From Aldrovandia affinis (lineage: Eukaryota > Chordata > Actinopteri > Notacanthiformes > Halosauridae), in assembly GCA_029706075.1 (NCBI GenBank), contig JAINUG010000194.1, positions 1,240,001-1,304,000 on the forward strand: a stretch of 64,000 nt of DNA, in the 5' to 3' direction. The stretch's first letter is position 1, and every line of letters starts with the position of its first letter. Shown in pieces: positions 13,835 to 25,212 of the stretch. Made by a program: the position numbers and the translations under genes. The notes under the pieces are model-generated. The model saw nothing but the letters and a program-made list of their open reading frames with translations, did no database searches and was not told the origin of the DNA.

Positions 13835-14735
13835 CAGGTAAGTGCCAAGATAAAGGAAACACCAACATAAAAGGGTGTTGGACCACCATGAACCACCAAA
13901 ACAGCTTAAATGCCCCTTGGTATAGATTCTACAAGTGTCTGGAATTCTATTGCAGGAAAGCAACACCATTCTTCCACGAGAAATTCCATCATGGTGTTTT
14001 TGGGGGGGGTTTTGTATTGTTTCTGTTATTTCTTCCCCATTTTTCTCCCAATTTAGTAGCCAATTACACCCTTTCTTTTTCATGTCAATCACCCCCCCTC
14101 GTATTGTGAGTTCGCTGCCGTAGCCCCGAGACCAAGGCTGACCCAAGGCCGTGATCAAGCGATGTGCCGCCTCCTCGAGTCGGCATTCGCAGAGCTGTCA
14201 ACTGTTTTTCCGGTACATCGGAGCCACTCCTATACGCAGCGAAGTCATGTCGGCTTCCCTCCCCCCTCCCTGGGGTGGACAGCTAATCGCCGCCGCACAG
14301 TGGCACTCCCAGCCAGAGCCGAAACTGGCGCGGCCGGTGGAATCAAACCCCGGTCCCAGTGGCCAACGTCGGACATTGTAACCCCTGGTGATGGAATACG
14401 CTGCTCCAGAATCTCCCAGAAGTGTTCAATTCGGAAGAGATCTGGTGACTGAGGCGGCCATGGCATATGATTTACACTGTTGTCATGCTCATCAAACCAT
14501 TCAGTGACCACTCGTGCCCTGTGGATGGGGCATTGTCATCCTGTTACGGACTGCTCCCTTCAGGATAGAAATGCTTCACCATAGGATGAAAGTGATCACT
14601 CAGAATGGTGTTTACCTGGCCCTGTGATGGGTTGAATGGACCTAAACCATGCCAGGGAAATGCACCCCACATCATAACAGAGCCGCCAGAACCCTTCATT
14701 TACTCAAGCGTTTCCTTTATTTCGACAGTTACCAT
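13835..14735 (-). mobile_element. Tc1/mariner-like element, interrupted by a SINE
   Basis: The left end (CAGGTAAGTGCCAAGATAAA) and right end (complement GGTAACTGTCGAAATAAAGG) form related terminal inverted repeats ending in AAAGGAAAC, beside a TA dinucleotide on the left. The minus strand at about 14390-14511 encodes a transposase relic containing MPWPPQSPDL and the downstream IEHFWEILEQRI, the typical Tc1 segment around the third catalytic acidic residue. Most of the transposase gene is missing. About 380 bp of a SINE (14008-14385) interrupts the element. Confidence 0.75.
14008..14385 (-). repeat. GC-rich tRNA-derived SINE nested in Tc1-like element
   Basis: Minus orientation: the tRNA-like B box (GGTTTGATTCCAC on the minus strand) lies near 14340, the GC-rich body in the middle and the T-rich complement of the A-rich tail at 14008-14060 (CCCATTTTTCTCCCAATTTA). 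The Tc1 sequence continues on both sides, so this SINE landed after the Tc1 element. Related copies are at 23823, 33772, 43275, 47645 and 50460. Confidence 0.65.
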
Positions 14736-15280
14736 ACATGTTGTGAAATATTGAAATGAGTAATAGGGTACATTATGTAAATTACCCACAGTTTTTATAG
14801 AACAGAAAATGATCTGCCTTCAATTCAACCCCCAAGACAGGAGAGCTGAAATCACAGCAGGTGCTCTAATGTTGGGGTTAATGTAAAACGTGGCCTGTGA
14901 GAGCGGTGGCGGTTTGAGTGTAGATGTGCATGGCAGTGCCATGTGGGCAGGGCAAGCCTCCCTCCTGCCACCACTCTGGGGAGCCCTCTGTAAACCACAC
15001 TGGCACACCGAGAGTCAAAGCAGTAACAGCATTAATAAAAAAAGGGTCCAGATAAGGGGCCTTAGCACATTGGTGTCTGAGTAAATCAATAGAAGCACAA
15101 CAGCCAGTGTGCTGGGGGAGAAAATTTGGTTTAGGTCACCAAGCCCCCTGGGCACAAGTGCTCTTTAAATAAATCTGATTCTGACACCACTCAGTGTATA
15201 CAAACTGGATGGTGTGTGCCTCTCCCTCAGTCAGAGAAAGCCGTAGCATTGTGTTCCTTCTGCTCTCTTGTCGCCCCCGC
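14736..15280. other. non-coding stretch, nothing recognised
   Basis: Unremarkable sequence between a Tc1-like element and a microsatellite; no exon or repeat was identified. Confidence 0.45.
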
Positions 15281-15374
15281 TCTCTCTCTCTCTCTCACAT
15301 GCACACAAATGTGCACACACGCGCACACATGCATGCATGCACACACACACACGCACGCACACACACACACACCC
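15281..15374 (+). repeat. compound (CT)n-(CA)n microsatellite
   Basis: A pure CT block is followed by interrupted CA/CG/ATGC dinucleotide runs. Long open frames across it on both strands are artefacts of the low-complexity sequence. Confidence 0.95.
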
Positions 15375-17498
15375 TCCCACCTACTCTCTGTTTGCTTGTT
15401 TTTATACCAACTGTAATGCAATTTAAAGCAATAATACAACAGACAGGTGCTGCGATGAATACTAATGGGACACTTGGCTGCCCCTGGTGAGGGCTGATTG
15501 GAATGTTTGTCGCAGAGACCTCCTACCGTTGCAAAGGGGGGGGTGGATTTATCCTGTTTCTTTTCACGGTGTCTGTCCTAGCCCCCCTTGGAAATAGGCT
15601 CATTCTTTCTCTTGCCAGGGATACATGGCTTCTCCAGTACCCAGCCTGTTGTGACCCATTTAGGCCAGGGAAAGTATTGCAGGATACATAGGCATACATA
15701 GAGCTGTTGGTCATAATTCCATACAGACGCCATTTGTTAACAAATGACTATTTACAGGGAACAGACTTTTAATCAATCAATATTTTATGATGACTGTTAA
15801 TCGTAATGGCTATATATTATATATGCATATATAATAATACAAATACACACTTTTACAAATACATTAACTGAGCTGCCGAAGGCTCAACTTACTAATAGAA
15901 TGCTCCTCCCCTTCAAAAAAAACCTGTTTTAACCAAAATATGTACACAGTCAACAATCCATTCACGAACAACCCCACGCACCCTTCCAATCTGTAGTGTT
16001 ACTCATAAGGATTTCCAAAGGTTCACAGGTCCGCAGTAGCGTGAGCCTCCTGATAGTTCATATTTCCACTGAAACTTACGTCTCGACATGGAAATTGACT
16101 TTTAATCTTTAATGTTTTCTATTATAAGCATTGTGCTTAAGTAAGGAGTTAACCTTGTGCTGAACTTAATCTTTAGTTTTCCCACATGGGTTAACTCAAT
16201 GAGCAGGTTTATGTCTTAGAATTTTGCATACTAAATGTTTAAAAGCCCCTTTGCTGAGAAAGAAATATAAATGAATTGTGCTTTGGTGCAGAGAAGGGTC
16301 CTGTAGCCTACAAGACCAATGCTCCCTGTTCGCAAAGGCTAGTGTTTAGCATTCCAAAGGTCTTCTTCTCATGTGTGGGAATTGATCACCTTCACCAACA
16401 TGTGCTGATTGGCTGAGTTGGAATATGGAGTCTATTGCAGGTTCACACCTGTTGGTTGATTTGAATCAGGTGTGCTGATGTTACACCTGATTGGTGGATT
16501 CCCCTCAGCAGTTAGAAGAGGGGTTTCCCATTTTTTCTGCTTAGTGGAAACATGCTGTCTGGCATCCCCATTCCTCAAGTGGAGTCCTTTTGAAGTGCCA
16601 AGCAGAGCCTGACCCAGCCCTCCTATCTTTGGTGTGGATAAACTCTGTTGCCTGGTCTGCAGATCAAAAGGAGACAATTGATTCTCTCTGCCCCTTGGAT
16701 AGTGTAAAGTGGCCCTGGAGCATTTCGTTCAGTCTGTATACTCTAAGAATGTCGTACTAAACACAAGGTGCTGGTGGGTGTTGTTGGGTGGAGCACACAT
16801 CTCCACACTTGTGTTTGGAGCAGTCAAGCTTACAATTATAAAAAAAACACTTTGGTGTGGATTCAGTTAACATTCGTCCTTAGGTTTGACATGAGTACGT
16901 GCAAGTTTTTTTTCTCCACAAACACAATTTGGAGAATTCAGCAATCACCCATATTAACGCCAAACTGCGTTTGTGAAGAAAAAGACAAACTCTTACATTT
17001 CTTTGAAGGTCAAGGTACAAATGGTAGTTGAATCCTGGCCTCTGTGCACCCGAGAAGGAAGTTAATGTGTTACAGAGTATGTTGTTAAAACATTAAAAGC
17101 AGGTTGGAAAAATATCTTACAGGATGTGATTATAGCGGAAAGAGATGGGTCATTGAGTGCGCCAGGTGTCCTCCGGACAGCATGCACAACGAAGACAGTA
17201 AAAGTTTAACTGTGATTGTGTTTCCGGATTTCGGCAAAGATTCGGGATTTATGCCTCATTAAATGTCCCGGCAGTTGCTCAATCTTTTGAGAGACCTTGA
17301 ATGTGGCAGTATTACCATGGCTTGTCTCGTGTTGATATAGCTTTGTAGTGCATTGTTAACCAAAGTGATGCAGATCAATATTCAGTGTATTGGGTCTGAG
17401 TTCCAGACAGGAAAGTAATGGAAGTTATATATCCTGATTGATTTGAGTCGTTTGTTTTTTTTAACTTTCGGTCTGTGCCCTTGCATTTCAACTTCCGC
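15375..17498. other. non-coding stretch with a short perfect hairpin
   Basis: No exon recognised. Holds a perfect 10-bp inverted repeat (AATCAGGTGT at 16464-16473, ACACCTGATT at 16483-16492, 9-base loop) whose arms contain E-box-like CAGGTG cores. Confidence 0.45.
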
Positions 17499-17726
17499 AT
17501 TTACATTTTACATTTTGGGCATTTAGCAGATGCTCTTCTCCTGAGCGACTTACACAGTTTGACATTTCTTTACATACAATCCATTTATACAGCTGGATAT
17601 TTTTTTACTGAAGCAATTCAGGTTAAGTACCTTGCTCAAGGGTACAACGGCAGTGCTCCACCTGGGAATTGAACCAGCGACCTCTGAATTACAAGTCCAG
17701 TTCCCTAACCATTACACTACAACTTC
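17499..17726 (-). repeat. V-SINE-like element, near complete (copy B)
   Basis: On the minus strand: tRNA-like head (GTAGTGTAATGGTTAGGGAA, then GGTTCAATTCCC), the conserved core, and a 3' tail related to the fish L2 tail (complement GCATTTAGCAGATGCTCTTC). This is the fullest of three copies together with 29582-29796. SINEs of this kind are non-coding and mobilised by L2-type LINE machinery. Confidence 0.8.
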
Positions 17727-18229
17727 CACCAGCCTTTCACTCACTGTTCGATTTCAAAAATGGTCATTCTCAATTACAGAAGGTGATTTAAATTTTCTAT
17801 GGGAGACTTTTTTTGTACAGCACCGGCTTGTTGGGAGGGCAAATTGTGTAAAGAATATTAATTAAGTAAATTAATAACAGGGTGCCGAATTTGGGAACTT
17901 TGGCGCAACCTGAATTTACGACCTTGTGTAAAGCAAGCACAATTACCTAGACACCTGAATCCAATACCTTTTCCCGAGAGTGCGTTTACTAAAAAGGGTC
18001 ATTAAAAACGACAGAGTGAAAGCCATTGAACTCGATGAGGATTAATAGCTTTCTGTTGTGTTTTAATCAAGAAAACAGATTGGCTTCAATTTCTGCATCG
18101 GACACACAGAAAAATAAACGGCGAAAACAAAGCATTCCACCATTTGAGCAATCTGTTGGCATCCAGTCTGGGGTAGATTTAGGAGAACTGTGGCCCTGTA
18201 AAATTGACTTTAAATTGTCTGGATGACCT
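17727..18229. other. non-coding stretch, nothing recognised
   Basis: AT-rich flank of a SINE; no features were supported. Confidence 0.45.
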
Positions 18230-18860
18230 AAATGACAGGGCCTTCCCAGGGGATCCTGAATGAGCCTAATTACAGATTAAATTCAACTCACGTCCATTTG
18301 CATGATAAACACTGGGCAATAGGGGAAAATAAATGGCCCTCACCTGCAGTCTAATGCACAAAATGGAGTCAATCTCTTCACAGCTGATTCAATGCGGCTA
18401 CATTACTGGGAGTGTATTAGAGATATGAATAATTCCACCGAAGAGATTTTAAAGGCAAAAATCGATTCGAAGAGTTTTTAATTTCATCATGTTGCATAAT
18501 GCATATCCGCGGGACGGTATTGTATTAATCGTCGGCGGAGACTGATCAACGTGATTAGTTCTCTGTGCGCAAATGCTGTTAGGCTGCAGTGTTATTTAGC
18601 GCATAACAACCCCACAGTTCTCTGGGGCGCTGTGCAAATTGAGATGACAGGGATCCGAGCGGCAGCTCCTCATTGAGCGCGGTTCCAGGTGTAGCAGCGA
18701 CTTTAATTACTCACACGTGAGATTAACTAGACAAACTGCACAGAGGAGACACTCAGGTGGGACTAATTACCTTCGCAGCCGAGCCCTGGTGTGACTGGTG
18801 GAGCGAGCTCTCACAGCCTGCCTCCCACAACACGCAGGGCTCCCCAATTAATCACAAATA
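18230..18860. promoter_or_regulatory. candidate conserved non-coding element cluster
   Basis: A perfect octamer ATTTGCAT (18296-18303), TAATTA at 18267-18272 and further AATTA cores near 18707, 18770 and 18846 sit in complex, non-repetitive sequence lacking open frames. Such POU/homeodomain motif density is typical of developmental enhancers. The evidence is motif content only. Confidence 0.3.
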
Positions 18861-20105
18861 GTCCTTTCACCTTCTCACACCCCGTTTGTACTATGCTTTT
18901 AAAGGTAGAAAACACCACGATATACCAATAGGGGAAGGCTTTTAATGGAATAGTGCACGGGATTGTTTTGTGTGTTAACTTTCTGCTGAAGGCAATGCAT
19001 CACTCTGGATTGGATCCACTCACTTACAAGTGGCAGTGACAGGGCTGCTCTGCGGTTGCACGATCCATAACCATCCCCGCGCACTGGCTGCGGGCGATGC
19101 TACAGGTAACCCTCCATTCTTTAGGCACAACTGTTGCCATCCAGATGGCAGGAGGATGGGGAGATAAAGAGGGATGAGCGACAAAAACGAGAGAACACGG
19201 CAGACTCTTGAGAAGTGCTGAAGCACCGGCGTGCTGGAGTCCTGCGGGGGAAACCGTCACCCCCAGTCATGGAGCTGGGTTTCACAGGTGAAACCTGGCT
19301 CGTTTCCAGCCTTCCCGAAGGCTGTTCTTCCATAGCTGGTGTGCTAGCGCGGCTCATCAGCTGCTGCTGCCTCAGGCTTTTTCTCAGATACGCTGCTGTG
19401 AGAGCTGTTATTGGGAGAGGTGATCAGAAGGCCCCAAAACACAAGTGGACCTATGGTAAAATACATTTTCTGTACCCTGTCTGTCTCCAGTGTGAACAGA
19501 TAAGGCAAGGTGGAAGGATTGCTAGGTTTTGCAAATGTATTGCTATTACTGGCTCAAGCTTTACATCTAAAGTACCTTAATACAGGCTTCATAAAGCAAA
19601 CACATTACCTTCAGAAGCATGACATTATCTACTTTATTCATTAATTAATAATACATAATTTTATTGTCATAGAAATTCTTCAACGTAACATATTATATCT
19701 GTCAGTAGCTATAAAACCATTGTTTATGAATGTGTTATAAATGTGTAATACCATGCCTTTTATATTGCTATACATGTTTTATGACAGTGCTGATGATGAT
19801 GAACTATGCGATCGTCAGTGATCAGTGAGCTAAGTGTGATCATGCATTGGATGGAGTTTTTGGCTGAAAAACACAACCATATGTTATGAATAAGGAAGGT
19901 GGTGAAGGAAACAGCTGAAAGACCCACCCAGTTCCAGAGACGGTGGGTACATAAAATGGCGAGCGGAAGGAAGAGGCCTGCCAACCTGTGCCAATGTGTA
20001 AAAGTGTTCACTTTTGAGATGCAGTACTAATAAACCAGCAGCTACTCACTGAGTGATTTAATATTTGCACGATGGTCAACATTGACTGGTGTAAGGAGCA
20101 AGCTA
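18861..20105. other. non-coding stretch, nothing recognised
   Basis: Short overlapping frames at 19020-19580 on both strands have no recognisable product or splice sites. Nothing else stands out. Confidence 0.4.
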
Positions 20106-20250
20106 CAATTACTCACAGTGACAAATTAAAAACGGGAGCTCTCTGAGATTGCAGAGCTTTTGATAACTCAATTACTCAGGCTCAATGACAAATTAAAAAT
20201 TCTCTGAGGGAGCTCTCTGAGATTGCAGATCCTTGCCCTTTTGATAACTC
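20106..20250 (+). repeat. local tandem duplication (63 and 82 bp)
   Basis: The unit beginning CAATTACTCA, passing GACAAATTAAAA, GGGAGCTCTCTGAGATTGCAG and ending TTTTGATAACTC occurs twice head-to-tail: 20106-20168 and 20169-20250. The second copy carries two extra short segments. Confidence 0.85.
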
Positions 20251-22285
20251 TAATGTGAAGAACTTATTTGCCATGAACCTGTGCTGTGGCAAACATAACA
20301 CCATAATCAGGCTCAAACCCTGGCCTTAATAACTGATCCCTAGCTAAGTCCTATTGAATCTCCCCATTTATCTTCGAAATAGGTGTTGGAATGCAGATTT
20401 GAAATTAGATTCGATATTCAAATATAATGTGACGGCCCTAACAAAATTTGTACTTGGTAGCTAGGTTAATTCTGTCAGCTAGATTGAAGGACTAGCAATA
20501 GAAGGACTCTAGCTAGCTCTATTCTGCACGTTGTAATGTTAGTACATACAGCAACAAACTCACAAAGCAGTATAAAGTTCAATTCCCCATAGTTTTCACG
20601 GCTATTCTTACCACAGGACATCCTGTGCCCTGTAGTACTGGGTTATGTCTGGTCAGTGCCGTCTCCAGTTATATCCACACAATGAGTGAAAAATGGGATA
20701 TAATCAGAAACAAAATCTTTAAAAGTTTTCTCAAATGGGTGACCTGAGGATGTGCTCAAATGCCTGTCATGTCGGCTGGCATTTTTACAAGCAGTATAAA
20801 GCCCAAACACATCCCCGTACCCAGTTATATACACACAATGAGGACAGAATTAAAAAGCAGCCAAATGCTGTCCATCCCTGCCCAAACACCCCGCCAGGAC
20901 AAAGCAGCCAATGCTGTCCATCCCTGTGGAGAGGAGGAGAGCTCTTGGCTTTAGAATGAGTCAGACTCGCCTCAGATCCCCGCTCCTGGATTGAGTCCAG
21001 GCTTTTTAACAGTCTGTGGTAAATGGCCTCATTCAACTAACAGTCTGACTGCGGAAACTACCAAATTGAGAACGAATCAGAGTCCTCAGAGGCAGGTTAG
21101 AGTTTTAGGGCACCGTGGAGATCGGGAAACTTGGCTCCTCTCTGGCTCGGTGACCTTGCCCAGGTCTCTGACTGCACTCTCTGCCATATCCTCAAGCTAA
21201 AAGTCAAAGAGAACCTGCAATCATTGCGTCATTTTATTTCGCGTTTCAAGTGTAATCCTTTCCCTTTGATTTGTGGTCTATTGTGGATCGGTAGCTGATA
21301 GGTCTTGCCAGAGTCCTATCGCCTTTCAAGCTAAATCCTGTTACCTACAATGGGAGGCCACCTCAGCCCGCTTGGCATCTCTTTCGAGGGTAGCGTGTGC
21401 CCTCGCCGGCTTTCAGCAAACACGGCGGGGTCCAGATGTTTTTCAAACAAACCACCGAGCCGTGAGGACGTTGTTTCAGAATCGCTGCGTCTTTATGTGG
21501 GTGGAGGGGCCGGTGGGGCTGACGGCGGTGGCAGTGGCGGGGTGGATGGTACAGCACTGTGGTGGTGAAAATAGCTTCCTGATCTGCCCTGTGTGCGCTG
21601 AGGATTACGGCAGCCTGCGTGTTAAAGGGCCGATGAATCTCAGCAACCAGAGCCCAGAGTCACACTGCGCTGAGCAATAGAAGAGGGGTTTGTGTCAGAC
21701 TCCAGTGTGGAAGTGGGTTTTAAACCCACCCAGGGGCAGGGATAAATCTAACCCCGAGATCGTGCTCAAAGTTCCTGTTCCCTTTCATGTTCCCTGACGT
21801 GGAGGGCAGAAGAGAATTCGGAGATTAGAATTTATTTAACTCTTTAATTAGTCCTAACGCACAGGAAGCCTGCCCTTATCTGTTTTGCCTGCAAGGCCCA
21901 TATCTTAATCCTTCCTTTGCTCGATTACCATATCGTAGCAATATTTAAACACGCGGAGATATAAAATCTGATATTGGCGTATTTTTTTATACTCCCTCCA
22001 CTCTTTCCTTTGTAAATCAGAACACGCTCTAGGAAATTTTGTTCATAATAGAGTCAGCGGGCTTTCCAAACACTTTGATCCCCTTGCTGGAGTATTGGAC
22101 AGGGGCTTGGCTGTGATGATTCCGGTAGTGTAGGATCCAGCAGTGCGCTCTACTCTCTGTGCAGAGAGGCTGTGGGTCACTGCTGCTTCGGTTATACCCT
22201 CTGCTTCCTGTGCTGAAGCCTGTGAAACAGACAGCCAGCATGAGTATCAGCATATACTCAGGAATATCAGATTAATTCATATATA
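20251..22285. other. non-coding stretch with a small direct duplication
   Basis: AGCAGCCAAATGCTGTCCAT near 20863 is repeated, one base shorter, near 20904. An open frame of 135 codons at 21273-21680 has no recognisable domain and is overlapped by other frames. No exon could be supported. Confidence 0.4.
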
Positions 22286-22345
22286 CAGTGGGTGTAAAAA
22301 GTATTCACCCTCGTTGGCATTTTTCACATTTTATTCTCTTAGTTG
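22286..22345 (-). mobile_element. Tc1-like terminal inverted repeat
   Basis: CAGTGGGTGTAAAAAGTATT next to TA matches, inverted, the right end of the Tc1-like element at 34722-35696. It may be the 3' end of the minus-oriented remnant that follows. Confidence 0.55.
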
Positions 22346-22689
22346 GAGTCGGAGTCAAAATTGATTTAATTGGGACTGCTTTCCTTTTGATCCTTTCAAG
22401 AAATTGTATGTGAGCAGATACTGACTGGCTTAGTGAAGCTGATCAGTTTATATGCGAATACCTTTTCTGCACATACCATCATTGTCAGCTTTATATTTAT
22501 AGTTTGCAGTTAGGCTATAGGCTATATTTAAATATATCGGTTGCCTTCTGGATTTTTCAAACTTTCTTATCGCATTAAAAGATTAATGCTATTAGCAAAT
22601 ACTGTATACAGTCAACTCCAAAATGAAGATGAGCAAAAATGGCTGTTTAAAATAAACATTACAAGTAACAAGTTATATTGTGTGCTCCA

Positions 22690-23190
22690 AAATGTTTAAA
22701 ATTTTATACAAATACAATTGCTCAGAGAAAAAGATGATTCATAAAAATTATGATTTACATTTTACATTTTCAGCAATTATTCACACTTACAAGATGTGCA
22801 TTAATACAAGGTGAGAACAATCAAAGTTAGCTTACAAGACCCCTAATAATTACTTGAAATAAAATAACATTCAATACAATTTCAGTTTCCTTCAGGTCCC
22901 TTTTCAAATCAAACCTCAAATCTTAGATCGAGTTCAAGTCTGGAGACTGAGATGGCCATTGTAAAACAGTAATTTTGTGGTCAGTTAACCATTTCTTGGT
23001 TGATTTTGAGGTATTCTTGGGATCTTGAGGCATTCCAGGGAGTTCATCATCCAATGCCGAACCGGGTGTTATGGTCAGATGAGACCAAAAATTGAGCTTC
23101 TTGGTCATGCACACCAGCGGTGGTTTTTTTTCCATCGGGGGAAGAACACTCATGTTGAAAAGAGCCTGTACCTGACACCCAAGGGCTTCT
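22690..23190 (-). pseudogene. rearranged Tc1-like transposase remnant
   Basis: From 22690 to about 23055 the minus strand carries the 3' tail (complement of ACAATTGCTCAGAGAAAAAG) and a transposase C-terminal piece reading [20 protein letters not shown]. From about 23062 to 23185 the homologous upstream part (TGGTCAGATGAGACC, encoding the WSDET-type catalytic segment) lies on the plus strand instead. The two pieces are therefore head-to-head inverted relative to a normal gene. Both match the remnant at 8003-8790. All frames are broken, so no activity is expected. Confidence 0.65.
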
Positions 23191-23822
23191 CTGTCAGAAG
23201 GAACGGCACTGAATAGGCTCTTCAAAGTGAGTGTAGGGGGTAAAGGCCACATGTTAGCAAACAGTGTTAATCTATCAGAGACCCTTAATCACTCGTGAGC
23301 ACTTTGCATTCCCTCCTTTCCGTGCTACAGTTGTGGCTGTGCCATAAAGACTTCCAGCTATGGCTGTTGACTATAGCATGCATATTCATGAGAAGGCATG
23401 CTTTGAACGAATTTCATTATAAATGGCTGGTAGCGGCGACAACTCCACGCATATAGATAGTGATTAGAGTCACAACCAAACGAGTGATGGTCTCACTGAC
23501 AATGAATATTCATAAGCGTCTGCCTTTGCCAGAACTGTTTAGGTTCAACAATGCAGGGGTTCAGAAATGCTACTATTCGAGAATGGAAAGACAAATGTGT
23601 TATTACTTGTGGCATTACCATGTAGCATGTTGTTGTGGTGCGTAACACGCATTCGAAGACAAATCGACGCATTTAGCTGAAAACAGTGCTATCTAAAAAA
23701 CATTGGAAAACTGTTTATTCAAGACTAGTCAGTTGAAGTAGCTATGATAAAGTGCAAAGTAGCTATGATTGCTTTCTCCAATCAAGCTATTGTTACTTTT
23801 GGGGTGTTGGGTCAGCTATACA
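23191..23822. other. non-coding stretch, nothing recognised
   Basis: Ordinary AT-rich sequence; no feature was supported. Confidence 0.45.
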
Positions 23823-24300
23823 TTTTTATTAAAATTTTTATTTTATTTTAAATTATATTATATAATTTTTTTGTTTAAATTTTTTATGCTTTTCCCCCTT
23901 TTCTCCCAATTTGGAATGCCCGATTGCATTCTCAAGCTGCGCTCGCTGCAACCTCCGCTGCCAATGTGGAAGAGCGGGAGCACAAGCACAGACGCTCTCC
24001 TCTGATACATGCGACGTCAGCCACCACTTCGTCTCATGCCGCGTTTCAAAAGCTTGCATAGGCATGAGTCGGAGGAAGACACTCCGTGCGCATCTTTATT
24101 CAGGCACGCCGCGGGCGCCCGGTCGACCGGCGGGGGCCTCTGGTGCGTGACGAGACACGGTCATCCTGCTGACCGTGTCCCTCCCTCCCTGGGCGACACT
24201 ATTGGAAACGAAGTGTCGTCTCGTGAGACTGCCGGCCACAGTCGGCACTGACGCGGTCTGGACTCGATACCAGACCGTGGGCCTCATCCACACACGAAAG
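23823..24300 (-). repeat. GC-rich tRNA-derived SINE (near full length)
   Basis: On the minus strand a tRNA-like B box (GGTATCGAGTCC) is followed by GTGCCGACTGTGGCC, a GC-rich body and an A-rich 3' tail (T-rich on the plus strand, with CCCCCTTTTCTCCCAATTTG). The block GTGCCGACTGTGGCC recurs in the copy at 43275, and CCCTCCCTGGGCGAC recurs at 47645. Open frames through it are by-products of its high GC content. Confidence 0.7.
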
Positions 24301-24875
24301 CAGCACCTCGTGTTTTTGTTTTCATGTTACACATTATCAATTCATGTACTTTATAGAGCCTTTACATAAATTCAGTCAGAGCTACCAATGTTTTTTGGCA
24401 GAGAATGTTGATTTGTCAATATTTTTAAGAGCTGGCTTTCGTATCCAACACTAATGATAAAAGTATTTTTTTATGAGGAATCCATTTGAAAAATTGATTT
24501 TTCTAAAAAGGTTGGAGCCAACTGCTCAAACCCACCTACATTTTGTAATTTTTCCTTTCTCAACAGAGAATTGTTAATATTTGTTATTAAAAACCAAGTT
24601 ATTTTAGTAATTTAGAATGTATAAAGATCCTGTCTGTGTTTCTAGGTAAATACATTGAATACATTAAATACCTGTGGCAGGGAACACTTTATTCATGGAA
24701 TAATAGCATTTCAAGCACAAGAAAAAATATATGTAGGACTTACTTTGAGAAAAAATGCTTTGTATTTTAATTTGTCTCTGGAGTATGGTGTATTTATTAG
24801 CATTCAATTGTAAAAGTAATAAAAATAGAATGTACCAGTAGGCACTTTGCTCAGGGGTTGCAGTGTTAGCATATA
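24301..24875. other. non-coding stretch, nothing recognised
   Basis: AT-rich sequence between a SINE and a minisatellite. Confidence 0.45.
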
Positions 24876-25212
24876 AGTGAGCTGCAGTGTTTGTGTGTTG
24901 GGGCTGAAGTGTTAGTGTGTTGGGGCTGCAGATTCTGTGTGTTGGGGCTCCAGTGTTTGTGTTTTGTGGCTGCAGTGTTTTTCTGTGTTGGGGCTGTAGT
25001 GTTTGTGTGTTGGCACTGCAGTGTTTGTGTGTTGGGGGGCAGTGTTTTTGTGTTGGGGGCAGTGTTTGTGTGTTGTGGCTGCAGTGTTAGTGTGTTGGGG
25101 CTGCAGTGTTTGTGTGTTGGGGCTGCAGTGTTTGTTTGTTGGGGCTACAGTGTTTGTGCCTTGGGGCTATATTGTGGCTCCAGTGTTTGTTTGTTGGGGC
25201 TCCAGTGTTTGT
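24876..25212 (+). repeat. 22-bp G-rich minisatellite, about 14 units
   Basis: Head-to-tail units of the form GTGTTGGGGCTGCAGTGTTT plus two bases, with single-base variants and a few indels (units at about 25026-25070 are shortened, one near 25158 is lengthened). Because 22 is not a multiple of three, the array stays open in several frames and produces Cys/Val/Leu-rich pseudo-proteins that should not be annotated as genes. Nearly every unit carries GGGG on the plus strand, so quadruplex formation between units is possible. Confidence 0.95.

Noticed and set aside
24876-25212. possible CRISPR-like array
   Set aside because: Units are contiguous 22-mers without spacers, in a vertebrate genome; it is a minisatellite.
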